From assembly GCA_030549775.1 (NCBI GenBank), contig CM060177.1, positions 87,453,236-87,517,235 on the forward strand: DNA of 64,000 nt, read 5' to 3'. The notes under the pieces are model-generated. The model ran no database searches. It was not told the origin of the DNA and saw only the letters and a program-made list of their open reading frames with translations. Below are positions 18,191 through 29,745 of the stretch, piece after piece. Positions within the stretch are counted from its first letter, which is position 1. Each line of letters starts with the position of its first letter. The stretch is from Tamarix chinensis (lineage: Eukaryota > Streptophyta > Magnoliopsida > Caryophyllales > Tamaricaceae). The translations under genes were made by a program, and so were the position numbers.

Positions 18191-19331
18191 TTACCTGATA
18201 ATATTGGTAGCCATCATTTGACTCATTTCTAACATCCTCTTCTCAAAAGCGGCCATAGATTGATCTTGTTTCTCTTTAAGCTCGTCTATTTGACTTTGTA
18301 GACTACATATCTTATTTTGTTGCTCATCTATCTTGACTTGTTGCTCATCTATCTTATTTTGTTGTTGTATGATTTTCTGTTGTTGTTCTTCTTGAATCCT
18401 TGATTTGAGCGAGCCACCATAGCCACTACCTTTCCCCCTTATGTATCCAGACTTTGGGCCTAAAACTTGAAGAAACATCTCTTCCTGTGTTTGAGGGGCT
18501 CCTTCTTTATCCTTATTAGTCACAAGATGGTGAAGGTCTACAATAAACATAACAACATTTTACATATGTATAGATTCATAGTTATTATAATCAATTCTTT
18601 GTACGAACTAACATATACTAATATATATACTAATACAAATATAAGAATAATTTACATGAATTTTCTTAGAGCGTCCATCATTAACCCACTCTAATACTCC
18701 TTGATCATTTGTTCGCGTGTGTTCAGCAAGCCAAATCACATTAGCACTCGGCTTGACATAACCATTCTTCTTAGTCTATGAGGACACATTACTTAGTCAT
18801 TTCATCCATGAAGATGAATAAATATATTGAATATAACTATTTGATATTCTTACCATGATAGGTTCCACCTCTAGAAAAGATAAGTTTCCTGTGGTGTGTT
18901 GTCACTATTTATCTGACTTTCAATTCTTGCTGTTTTGTTCACTGATTTTGTACAATTTAAGAATAAAATAAATGAAGATAAATAATTCATACCTAATATA
19001 CAAACATGTAAGGCAGAAAACTTATCAATAAAGGAAAGAATTATCTTGAATTTATCATAATTAAAAGTTTCACAACATTTTATCTAATTTTCTAGATCGA
19101 AATCAGTAGGTGGATTTTCCAAACGTTCCTCATGTGTATCCCCACATTCTTTGTAGTAAGAATGCAAGCGAGCTTTCCAATACCGATATAAGCGTTGCAT
19201 TGCAAACAACACAAACGCTTTTAATTTGGGTAGTTGATTATTATCAATTATGCTGAACTTGTTCTATAATGTCACAACAAAATAATTAGTTGGTTAAGGA
19301 TCATAGATTAGGATTTATAAAAGGAAAATAA

Positions 19332-19399
<68 letters not shown>

Positions 19400-20365
19400 C
19401 ATACACCTTGACAAGCAACCACATTGCATCACCGTGTTTAGGTGCTACCTGAATCCAAGGTGATGCATTCATGAGGACTTTGGTCCGCACAATATGGCCA
19501 CAAAAATTTACCAAATTTCTGGCATTTTCTCCAACGGCTTGGAGTACATAGTCAGGTATATCAACGACTAGCTTTGCAGTACCACCTAATGTCTTCTTCT
19601 CGATCACATAAGATTTGTATTTACCTCTCTGCCCCCTTTTCCTTTTAGCGTTAGAAGTTGATGCTATTAAAAAAATAAAAATAAGATAATAAAATCAAGG
19701 CTTAGCCAATCTATACATCATAGGAGTTTAAAAGAATAAAAAATGTATATACAAACATGATTAATAAAAGTTACTGTACCTTGACTACTATTGCCATCAT
19801 TTTCCGAGGTCATATTTCTTGTAGATATATTTTCATGCATATATTGAGTTCTTATTCGAGGTAGAGTATTGTTAGATTCATTTCTTTCTCTTGGCATTGG
19901 ATCAGCAACCTCATGCACGGTCAACGTCATCTCAACTCTATCAACAAACTTCCATGTTGCATTCCTTTTGTTTCCACCTTATTAATCATATAAACATATC
20001 ATAGAACCAAGAAAATAGAGTTAAGTCCATTGATAGGCCATAACAGGATTGATGTTTAAATTTCAAATATTCTCAGATAAACACATACGTTTGTGAATTT
20101 AAGTATATATTGAGAATTTACCTGGCTCATTCGAAGGCATAATAGTTAAATTAATATTTTGATTTTCTTCTTGACCAGGACTATGATTATTAGAACCAAC
20201 AGCATCCACAACATCCATATTAAGTTCACCTTCAAGACAATTAACTTCTTCCACTTGATTGCGTTGAGGTCTACTCTGTTGGGATCCATTGGAAACAAAG
20301 TTTAACTTCTGCTTACTTCTCGCGTTGCCATTTTTTTCAGCTCCTATGCACTTATCTTCATTATC
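18191..20365 (-). pseudogene. Transposase_24-like (Ptta/En/Spm) second CACTA gene
   Basis: Multi-exon minus-strand gene downstream of the TNP2-like gene. Approximate exons: 20365-20121 (hydrophilic N-terminus ending MPSNEPG), 19980-19780 (WKFVDRVEMTLTVHEVADP), 19607-19405 (KLVVDIPDYVLQAVGENARN and NLVNFCGHIVRTK), 19265-19000 (LYRYWKARLHSYYKECGD), then pieces near 18855-18950 (HTTGNLSFLEVEPIM), 18778-18660 (KPSANVIWLAEHTRTNDQGV) and 18550-18191 (GPKSGYIRGKGSGYG, then a Gln/Lys-rich coiled coil, KIDEQQ repeats). This matches the plant En/Spm Transposase_24 layout of a conserved domain, GPKSGY motif and C-terminal coiled coil. At least one in-frame stop (after TDFDLEN) and the uncertain exons point to a non-functional copy. 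The family role is assumed to be TNPA-like end binding. Confidence 0.78.
19335..19394. repeat. (AT)n microsatellite
   Basis: Sixty bases of pure AT dinucleotide in an intron of the Transposase_24-like gene. Confidence 0.97.
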
Positions 20366-21487
20366 AACAAAGTCATTGATAAAAAAAAGGTAAATTTAAA
20401 TTCATCATAGCTAGTAGAGTTAAACAATAATCAAATGGGCAGAAGTGAACCATGTAATAAGTAGGACCAAGCATAAACAAGACCCTTCTAAAATTACCTC
20501 TTCCATATCCAAATACAGATATATGCATGGTTGTATAAATCAGATATGCTATTATATGCTAGTGCCCCACTTTATGAACTGGGAAATTCCAAATAAGAAT
20601 AAGAGAACAGGGTAGTTTATATTTTGCTGTGAACTTTCTTCATATTTTACTGAACCAATAATAGCCCATAAATTTTACTGAAGTACTTGCTAGTCTACAA
20701 GCCATTCCTTGACTTTTTATTTTATTAGCAGCCTATAACTCTTATTACTTCCCTTCTTGGAGAAGCTGAGTCTTCTATCATTATGTTTTGTTTATGGGAC
20801 TGTAGTGGAACTTTTATTTCAACATAAGAATCAGTTAAAGATAGACACTGCATCAAAACCAATGTCACTGGTTGATGGGGTATATTCTAGCCTTCATGGG
20901 TTTGATTTGTGACATCTATATATTATATACATATATGTGTACAAACACAAAATCCTAGTCCAGTATTTTGAGCTTCCAGGAAACATAATAGAGAAAATAT
21001 TGATCCATTACATTGAAATTTTCCTTGTAAAAGAAAACACAACAGCTATTCATGATTGGGAAGATTTTTCCAGACCAGAAAATTTCTAAGACTAAGGAAA
21101 CTTCCCAAAGAAGATTCTAAACATTTATAATATGCTAGAATCATGAATCTATCAAAAAAGTAATTAAAATTTCATACAATAACTAAAAAAGGAATAAAAG
21201 ATTTTATATATTCAATGTCTACACACAAATAAATACTTAGAAAAAAGTTACAAAATAGTCACATCTTAGTCCTCAACATCATTAGAAACAATAAAATCAT
21301 CCAAATATGAGTTTTTCTTCTTTCTCTTCTTTCACTTCCCCTGACATCCTTCCCTTCGTTGACTTATGCTCTTCATTTTACTTGTTACCCATTTGACAAC
21401 TTTTTCTCCTCGTTCTACTTTGAAATGATTAGTTGCTAAAGAAACATTTTCCATATGTCTTATGGATTGCAAAACATAATTCGATCC
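20366..21487. other. CACTA intergenic spacer
   Basis: AT-rich, no gene seen. It separates the end of the TNP2-like gene from the first recognisable exon of the Transposase_24-like gene and may hold that gene's promoter or 5' leader. Confidence 0.5.
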
Positions 21488-24400
21488 CTAAATCTCTCCT
21501 TCTTGCACAACTTCATCATCACTTTGATCTAGTACTCGCTCTTCTTCCCCTGCCGGCATGCTATACAAGTCTCGAGGCTCTATCTTAACCACAACATTCC
21601 AATCATCATGTCTTGGATCTTGAACATAAAAGACCTGCTCCACTTGTGATTCTAATACAAAAGGCTCATCTCTTTTTAATGAAAAGCCTCTATGTATGCT
21701 AGTTATGCCATATTCATCTACTTTATATCCTCTACCTTCATGTTGCATGTCATACCAATTACACTTTAAAACAACAACATGATTTTCACCTGGATATTAC
21801 AACTCATAAACATCTCTTATTACACCATAATATAAGTTATTTGAATGACCATCTCCTTGCACCATAACACCGCTATTTTAGCATTTCTTATCTACTTCTC
21901 GATCAAGTGTATGAAATCTAAACCCATTAGTGATAAGCCCACTATAGCGCCTTGTAGTGCGTAACAGATGACACACCAAGTGATACAAACTTTCATCAAC
22001 TGATCCTTCATTATATAATTTCTCCACCTATTAATCAATGAAGGAAATATGAATACATTTACACATCATAGGTAATATTTTATCACATCATAGAAATTAA
22101 GGAGAGATGACATACACAATTATAAACTCAATCTGCAAATTGAGTCTTATGTCTCCTCTCTACATTCCTAGGATTTGGATTTTCAATCACTAGTTCTTCT
22201 TTGTGCATCCTAATATAAAGATAAAATTGAAAGTTTTAGGAATTTACATATATAACCTTAATCTACATATATGATAAATACACTTATGAATTTTAGAATA
22301 ACAATTGACTTACTTTACAAATTCTTGAAGCTCATCACAATTATGGAGGACATATAAGTGAGCCTGATCAAACTCCTCGAACCTAAGTTCTTGAAGGATA
22401 GGCTTTCCCAATGGATGCCCAATACGTTTAAAAATGTCTATTTGATTTCTTTTGTCATCATTACCAACTTCATCATTTCGACTTCTACAATTAAACATAG
22501 TAGCCATGTCATCTATATACCTAGAACAAAATGTAAGGCATTCATTTGCTAAATAACCCATTGCAATTGATCCTTCAGGGCGTGCCTTGTTTTGAACATT
22601 GGATTTCAAGGTACGAATATACCTAATAACATAAATTTTGATACAAAGTTAAATGCAGAACTAGGTTATTTAAATATAAAAGTAAATGAATGTAAAACTT
22701 GTAATTTAAAAAGTACCTCTCTATTATATACATCCACCGATATCTCACTGGCCCTGAAATCTTCGCCTCTTCTACCAAATGAATGACTAAGTGCACCATA
22801 CAAGTGAAGAAGGATGGTGGAAAGACCATTTCTAATTTACACAATGTGTAAGGGATTTGACTTTCAAGAGCATCCAAATCCTTCATGCTCAAGTTCTTTG
22901 AGCACAATTTCCTGAAGAAGGAACTCAATTCAATTAATGGTTCGTAAACATGTTTGGGAAGGAGCCCACGAATAGAAATAGGAAGAAGTTGCTCAATAAA
23001 GATGTGATGATCATGACTCTTCATACAGGAGATCTTTCGGCCATTATCTTTCACACAACGGGAGAGATTTGAACAATAGCCATCAGAAGTCTTCAACTTT
23101 TGAAACATCTTGCAAAATGTTGTTTTTTCATCACCCCTCAATGTATAGCATGCTATAGGCACTCTTACTCTATCATCTTCAAAAATTGGATGAAGATCTT
23201 CCCTTATACCCATGGACACTAAATCTAATCGAGCCTTCAAGGTATCCTTAGTCTTATCTTTGATATCCATCAATATCCCTATAATATTCTCAGAAATATT
23301 TTTTTCAATGTGCATCACATCTAAGTTATGACGTAATTTTAGCTTGTGCCAATAAGGTAAATCAAAAAAATGCTCTTCTTCCTCCAACCATATAAGCTAT
23401 TTGTATCATCACACTTCCTCTTTGTACCTGTCTTTCCAAATGGTACCTGAATAAACTGACTACACTACCTCAAAACATCATCACCAGATAATGGGCTAGG
23501 AACTGTACCCTTTTCCTTTGTTTTGTCAAAGGCATTAGGTAATTGTCTCCATCTATGATCCATTGGCAACCAACGTCTATGCCTCATGTAACATATCTTA
23601 TTTGTTATTGAACGTGATCCAGCTTCCCTATGGCAACATGGACAAGCAAAAAATCCACTAGTGCTCCAACCAGACAGGTCTACATAAGCTGGAAAATCAC
23701 TAATAGTCCATAGCACTGATGCACGCATAACAAAGTTTGTTTAGCATGGGCATCATATGTGTCAGCACCAACTTCCCATAATTCTTTCAACTCTTCTACC
23801 AAGGGTTGCAAATAGACATCAAGATCCATTCCCGGTGAATTAGGACCATCAATCAACAAAGATAACATAAGATAAGGAGATTTCATACACATCCATGGTG
23901 GTAAATTATAAGGAACCAAAATGACCGACCAAATGCTATGAGATGATCCCCCAAAATTATTAAATGGTTGGAAACCATCTGTAGCTAACCCAAGTCTCAC
24001 ACTTCGAGGATCTTTTGCAAATGATGGAAACTCCTCATCAAAAGACTTCCGTGCTTGAGAGTCCGCTGGATGTCGCATTATCCCATCATCAACCCTATCT
24101 TCTTTATGCCAACACATATCATTTGCTGTCACAGCTGCCATAAATAACCTTTACAATCTACGCTTTATAGGAAAATATCGTAAAATTTTATGGGGAACCC
24201 TTTTGCCATATATCTTCCACCTTGAGGTATGGCATTGCGGACATTCTTGTGCATCGACATGTTCACGCCAATAGATGATGCAATCATTTGGACATGCATG
24301 AATTTTTATACAATCTAGGCCTAAATCACGGATGATCCTATGACACTCATCATAGAAATTTGGAAGATTACAACCTAATGTCCCATTTTGAAGCTTCAAC

Positions 24401-24948
24401 ATTTCAGTAAAGGAGGTATCACTCCAATGGTTCATACATTTAAGATGTAGCAACTTCATAAGATACCCTAACTTTGAAACTCTAGAGCCATCCAAAGTCA
24501 AATGCTCTTTATACTCCTTCAAGAGGCAATAGAATCGAGCTACTTTGCCATTAGGTTCTTCCGAGGTGAAGTTATGTTCATTTCTACCATCATTCTCTAA
24601 AAAATCCATCCCAATCACACCACAACCAACTTCTAACATCTCTAGCATGTCATCATGATCAATAGAAGTCTCATGGTCAGATGAAGAGACATTCAACACC
24701 TCACCATGGTTATCCCACACTACATAGCTTTGTGGAATTCCATTCTTCAACAAATGAAAGCGAACTTCAGTTCTATTTTTGAAATGCACGTTTGCACACT
24801 TATTACATGGACAACTAATCATTCTTTCAGATTCTAACTATTCATCTGAATGTGACATGCTAAAAGAAAAATCTAGAAAACGATCAATCCCTTTCAAATA
24901 TTAAGGCGACGCTCGATTCAATTTCATCCATTCTTTATCCATTTGCAT
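21488..24948 (-). pseudogene. TNP2-like CACTA transposase (Transpos_assoc, Transposase_21, DUF4218, DUF4216)
   Basis: Start near 24948/24942 (MDKEWMKLNRASP, then YLKGIDRFLDFSF), the usual Transpos_assoc opening, followed by ISCPCNKCANVHFK and its zinc-binding cysteines. The Transposase_21 core is at about 24300-23465 (WREHVDAQECPQCHTSRW, LRYFPIKRRL, DGFQPFNNFGGSSHSIWSV, then ISDFPAYVDLSGWST). 23387-22717 continues with HWHKL-type HNLDVMHIEKNI. A 94-bp GT-AG intron (22716-22623) joins MYIIER to YIRTLKS (DUF4218), and HEGRGYKVDEYGITSI near 21748 is DUF4216. Defects: in-frame stops at 24903-24901, 24840-24838 and 24153-24151, a one-base frameshift near 23735, and stops near 21877 and 21800. The catalytic gene is dead, so movement would have needed a transposase from elsewhere. 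Confidence 0.92.
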
Positions 24949-26694
24949 AACTTAATTTTTATTTCCATAAAAAGTTAAACAATTTTGGATAATATAAAGA
25001 ATAGAAATTAATAGAAAAATGATCATAACTTAAAAAATTTCCATATATACTTTCTTCATGTAAACTATACAAAACCAAATGGAAAACCATAGAGTAATCA
25101 TGTGAGTGAAAAAAAAAGGACTAAAAGAAAAAAATACCTATAGTTGTCAAAATAGATATATCTAGTTCGCCTTCTTTGATAAGAGAAGCCTATAAGAATG
25201 CTGAAAATTAAAAACATCATCAGTATTATAATGCCAATATTATTGTATGAAAATAGTATACTACTATACTCCACAGCAAGTTCCACAAAAAAAAAATATA
25301 AATTCAATCACCAAGAGCTAAATTAGAAAAATAATAAACTGACCTCACAACCACAAGGATAACTTTAGGTAGTTACTGATTGTTGGGACCCAATAGTTCT
25401 CTGTCAGACCTGCATATTCTCAATGTATAGCATTCAGAACATTTTTTCCTTCCTACACACAAGCATGCAAGTATATACCAGCTGCTAAAAAAAGTACTAA
25501 GTAGCAGCAGGTTCTTACCTTTCAACCATGCAACAAAGCTGTTCGTGGACTACTTTAGCTTCAATCAAGTCTCCTTTTATTACCAAGCAGCTTAACCTAG
25601 TAGGAATGATCTATCAAAGTTGGAAACAATTGGAGCTTAGAATTGAATGGAAGTCCACATTGTAGACCACATTAAGTCATTAAGTCATACAAGCCCTTGA
25701 GTATAAAGAGAAAAATATCCCCTCAAATACTTAATACATCCCAGGAAGAGAAAAATATCCCCTTAAATACTAAATACAAGCAGGTTCTATCAACACACAT
25801 AAGAACCCAGGAAGAGAAAAATATCCCCTCAAATACTAAATACATCCCCACCATACATATAACATCCATGCTAGATCAAACAAATGTACTGCCTTTGATA
25901 ATACAACCCCAATTCTGGATTTTTCCTCATAATGTGCATGATGATAATGTAGTAGAATAGGCTGATTAAATAATTGCATACATAGAGAGCAAAACACAAC
26001 ATAGAAAGCAAAACACAACCACATTTTACTCGATGCATATTCAATCCCAAACTTACAAATTCTTCCATTATATGTCTATCTCATTATACACTTGTAACTC
26101 CTACAATCTAATATGGTAACTACCCATCTTAAAAATCATTAATATTCATTTCACAACTATATCTGATTCACAGTCACAAAACAATTATTAAACCACAATT
26201 TCCCAACAATTACCGATCTATTCACTGAAGTATATCTAAACCTGCAGGTCCTCATGCATATTCAATCTAAACCTAAATTCGAAATTGGACAAATAAATCA
26301 GACAAACATATCAAACAAGGAATTATGCTTTCAATGAGGCTTAACCTCGTTAATTATCTTCAGTTTTGCAGCAAAAAAAGCCCATATTCCTCCATCTTTC
26401 CAAATGTGCTGGATGACAGAATCAGCCGTCGAAGGTACTTGAAGCCCAGCGCCCGTCATCGGAATCACCACCGGACACCACCAGTCGTCGTCCATTGCAA
26501 TGTCGGAAGGAAGCAACGTTGTGTGCGTTGCTTGGCTGTAGATTTTATGCTCGGCCGCACAACTTACCTGAAACGACCATGGGAGTATATGTCGAGCAGC
26601 TAGCTAGCATAGTTAGGATGATTAAGAAAAATTTCTTGTCGTTTCTTACCGCCAAAAAGTCCCGCTTAATGTTTTTTTCGCCTAATAAAGATGT
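24949..26694. other. CACTA 5' non-coding region with a short tandem repeat
   Basis: No protein signal. At 25703-25845 a ~33-bp unit (GAGAAAAATATCCCC, then TNAAATACTNAATAC) occurs three times, the last two separated by a short insertion. The rest is AT-rich and presumably includes the leader and upstream introns of the TNP2-like gene. Confidence 0.6.
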
Positions 26695-27625
26695 ATGGTA
26701 ACGATTTTGACCGTTGCAAAAAATAATGAAAAATTTAGCAAATTATTTTTCGTCACAACTAATCAGAATCGTTGCCAAAATTAGTAAAGTTTGAACTTTA
26801 TAAAACTATTTTTGACCACAGTATAATAAATCCGTTGCTAAACATATATTAAAATTTATATACTTAATCCTTCAGCCACAATTAATAAATTTGTTGCTAA
26901 AGTTATTTTGCAGTCGGTGAAATTATTTTTGCCCTTAATATTTTGTAACAATTTTATCCGTTGCAAAAGTTAATTTGAAATTTAGAAAATTATTTTTAGC
27001 CATAGTTTATCGGTTCCGTTGCGAAAGTTAGTAAAGTTTGAAAATTGTCAAATTATTTTCCGCCACAATTTAATAGATCCGTTGCTAAAGTTATATTGAC
27101 ATTTCTAAAAATATTTTTTCCAACAATTAGTAAAATTCGTTGTTACATAAAAAAGTTAATTTTATTATAATCTTTTCAAATAATTTTTTTCATTTCTTAA
27201 TTCACTTTAATTGGATACAAATTAGTGTAATATTTTATATGATTCTTATAAATTTATTTTTTTGGCTAATATTATTTTCTTAAATAAAAATATTATAGTA
27301 AAAAAACTATTATTTTTTTTACCAACAACAATATCTCGTGACGATAAATAAGGTATATGAAACACCCTCTACCCTCGTAATAGTTTTAGTCACGACCTGA
27401 TAGGTTGTTACAAAATACACTTTTTCGCAACAAAATTATCATTGCAAAAGTTATCTATTTTTTTGCAACGAACAATTATTGTGGCAGTAAAATTATTTTT
27501 TTTATAGCAATGACATATTATTGTTGCAAAAAAATGGGGCATTTACGGCAACACGCTTTTACCACGAAAGTTATATATTGTTGCAATTTTTTTTTCGCAA
27601 CAAAAATTTTAAGTCGTGGCTAAAA
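26695..27625. repeat. Right subterminal repeats of the CACTA element
   Basis: Repeated CCGTTGC(A/T)AAA and (G/C)CAACAAT motifs, for example CCGTTGCTAAAGTTA and ATCCGTTGC, spaced about 60-70 bp. They share the GTTGC core with the left array in mostly opposite orientation. With the genes on the minus strand this is the 5' (promoter) side of the element. Confidence 0.82.
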
Positions 27626-27657
27626 CCTGTTGCCAAAAATTGCTTTTTCTTGTAGTC

Positions 27658-28270
27658 TCTCTCTCCTTCTTCTTTTTCTTCTTCCCTTCTTGTTCCATTC
27701 GACCATTTTTCGAGCCCCATATGCCTTGCCCGAGCCTCTTTTCTCTCGCTTTCTCCTCCTTCCCTCACCCTCCCTGTTTTACTTCGCCACTGCTGCTTCT
27801 GCCGCCTCAACAACCACTTGCACCACCTCTTGCCACCCTCTACCTCACCCCGATCGATCACAACACCCATTGAGGCACCCCACAGCCTCCTTCTTCCTCC
27901 TCTCTTCTTTTTCTCTTCTTTTCGTCCCTTCTTGGCAGCCACCCTGTACCGCCCATTTCCTGCCTATGCTGCCAACTGAGCCACCATAATAATCCCTACA
28001 ACCCCCTCTACCAACCTCAATCTTCCTTTGCCCGAAACCACCACCCAAAAGCCTTCATTTTCCCTCCCGCTTTTCCTTCCTCATCAACCCCCATTTTGAC
28101 TCCCTCCTCGGCCGCCACCTTCGCGGACTCACTACCGCCGCCGCCGCCCTTAGCTGCCGTCAACCCATCCCCGACCATCACCTACACCCCTTCTCCACCT
28201 CTGCATCCTTCCCTTGCCTTAAATCTTCCCCCACATGCCCTTTTTCTTAGCCCCAAAACCCCAACCTGAA
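27658..28270 (+). other. Pyrimidine-rich GC block of the outer LTR, right piece
   Basis: Continues the block interrupted at 16602; the first three bases are the TCT target duplication. CT-rich with several GCCGCC and CCACC runs. It ends near 28286, where the reversed LTR was inserted. Confidence 0.65.
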
Positions 28271-29104
28271 AACACCACTCCCTCCTTGTAACACCCCCAA
28301 ATTTCACTCCTGAAATTTTTTTTTGAAAGAAATAAGCGGAAGCTAGGAGAGAATTTGGGAGATGTTACCGCCACATCTAACATAAGATAAATGTCAATCA
28401 TCTATCTCATGTTATATGCAAGGCTAAAACCTGTCAAACAATTAAATCCGAATTTTAAAAGCATGACAGCGTTACGAGAAATTAAAAGTCAATTACAAAA
28501 CCCTTGGAAATTTAAATACAACACTTTAACTTTCAAAGATGAATACAATTAAACAAAACAAATCCCGAAGGATAATTATCCGGACCGCCTACTCACTCAA
28601 GTCAAGCCTTCCACCCCCAATTTAGTAACCGATCAAAACCTGCATCAAAGGTCTGCTCCCCACCATCGGTGGATCATCACAGGACCCATTCAACCAGTGT
28701 AGTATCAGTACGGGTCCAATACTGAGTAAGTCTCACTACCCTATCTTATGAGAGAGACGTAAACGATAACATCAAGTACATATTAAATTATGATACAATA
28801 CGTTGATACAATATCATACATACTCACAAACCACAACATGACTCTTGTCCTACACCTGTAGTAACATATGAAACATATGTAGCATCCTCTTTAATCATAC
28901 AAGCATGGTATAACCGGAATATAAGGTGACACATGCGCCTCAAGTAGGAATAATCCATATTATTGGAAACTCAACGCGTGACATACTCACGTAAGCAGCA
29001 TGTAGTAATACAGATAATAAAAGCTGACCATAGTCCAATTAGACTTATTTCCTTTGAGTCTTTATTAAAAGTAGTCATTTCACACCACAGTCTTTATTAA
29101 TCCA

Positions 29105-29745
29105 CGTGAGTGCGGGAACCCCACTATTATAGCCGGTGGACCGGAATATATAAACTCAGGGCAGAACTCTCCTGACCACTATTATTTGCCGGTGGACCGG
29201 TCTCCAGGGCAGAACGCTCCTGGCCACTATTATTTGCCAGTGGACTGGTCTGGCCCCGACTCGTATGGTGTTTCACTGTAAGTACTTGTGACTCATTCTT
29301 TATTCTCATCAATAATATATTCATTCCACACATATTCTTTAATAGTCCATGTGAGTGCGGGAACCCCACTATTATAGCCGGTGGACCGGAAATTATACAC
29401 TCAGGGCAGAACGCTCCTGACCACTATTATTTGCCGGTGGACCGGTCTCCAGGGCAGAACGCTCCTGGCCACTATTATTTGCCGGTGGACCGGTCTGGCC
29501 CCGACTCACACGGTGTTCCACTGTAAGTATTTAGTATCTTTCCCATGTCTTATAAATTTTACGTTTGGGTTGCTGAGCACGGAAACCCCCACTATTATAG
29601 CCGGTGGACCGAAAATCATACAGGGAAAAATGCTCCTGACCACTATTGTTCGCCGGTGGCACGGTCTCCAGGGCACCCCGGCTCCTGGCCACTAGTATTC
29701 ACCGATGGACCGGTCTGGGCCCGGCTCAGCATCTTCCTCTTTAAG
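29105..29745 (-). repeat. Three tandem ~200-240-bp units with CCGGTGGACCGG motifs
   Basis: Units start at about 29105, 29345 and 29570. Each holds GTGCGGGAACCCCACTATTA, GCCGGTGGACCGG, CTCCTGGCCACTATTA and CCCCGACTC in the same order. The third is the most diverged. The palindromic CCGGTGGACCGG recurs two or three times per unit. The reverse-complement motif series appears at 36220-36550 in the outer LTR, which supports common family membership. Confidence 0.88.

Larger units (their letters stand above)
16603..27657 (-). mobile_element. CACTA (En/Spm-type) DNA transposon, complete ends, degraded genes
   Basis: 11,055 bp. The left end is CACTACAAGAAAAGCAATTT. The right end, reverse-complemented, is GACTACAAGAAAAAGCAATT. 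The inverted repeats continue as TTTGGCAAC. A 3-bp duplication TCT flanks it (16600-16602 and 27658-27660), as expected for CACTA elements. The outermost right base is C instead of G (TAGTC, not TAGTG), and the left A-run is one base shorter. Subterminal repeats lie inside both ends. Both genes are on the minus strand: a TNP2-like transposase (21.5-24.9 kb), then a Transposase_24-like gene (18.2-20.4 kb). It interrupts the pyrimidine block of the outer LTR and is younger than that LTR. Confidence 0.95.

Noticed and set aside
27605..27660. A CACTA right end at TAGT with a longer target duplication
   Set aside because: Only the border after TAGTC gives a 3-bp duplication (TCT) matching the left flank; other placements give no match.
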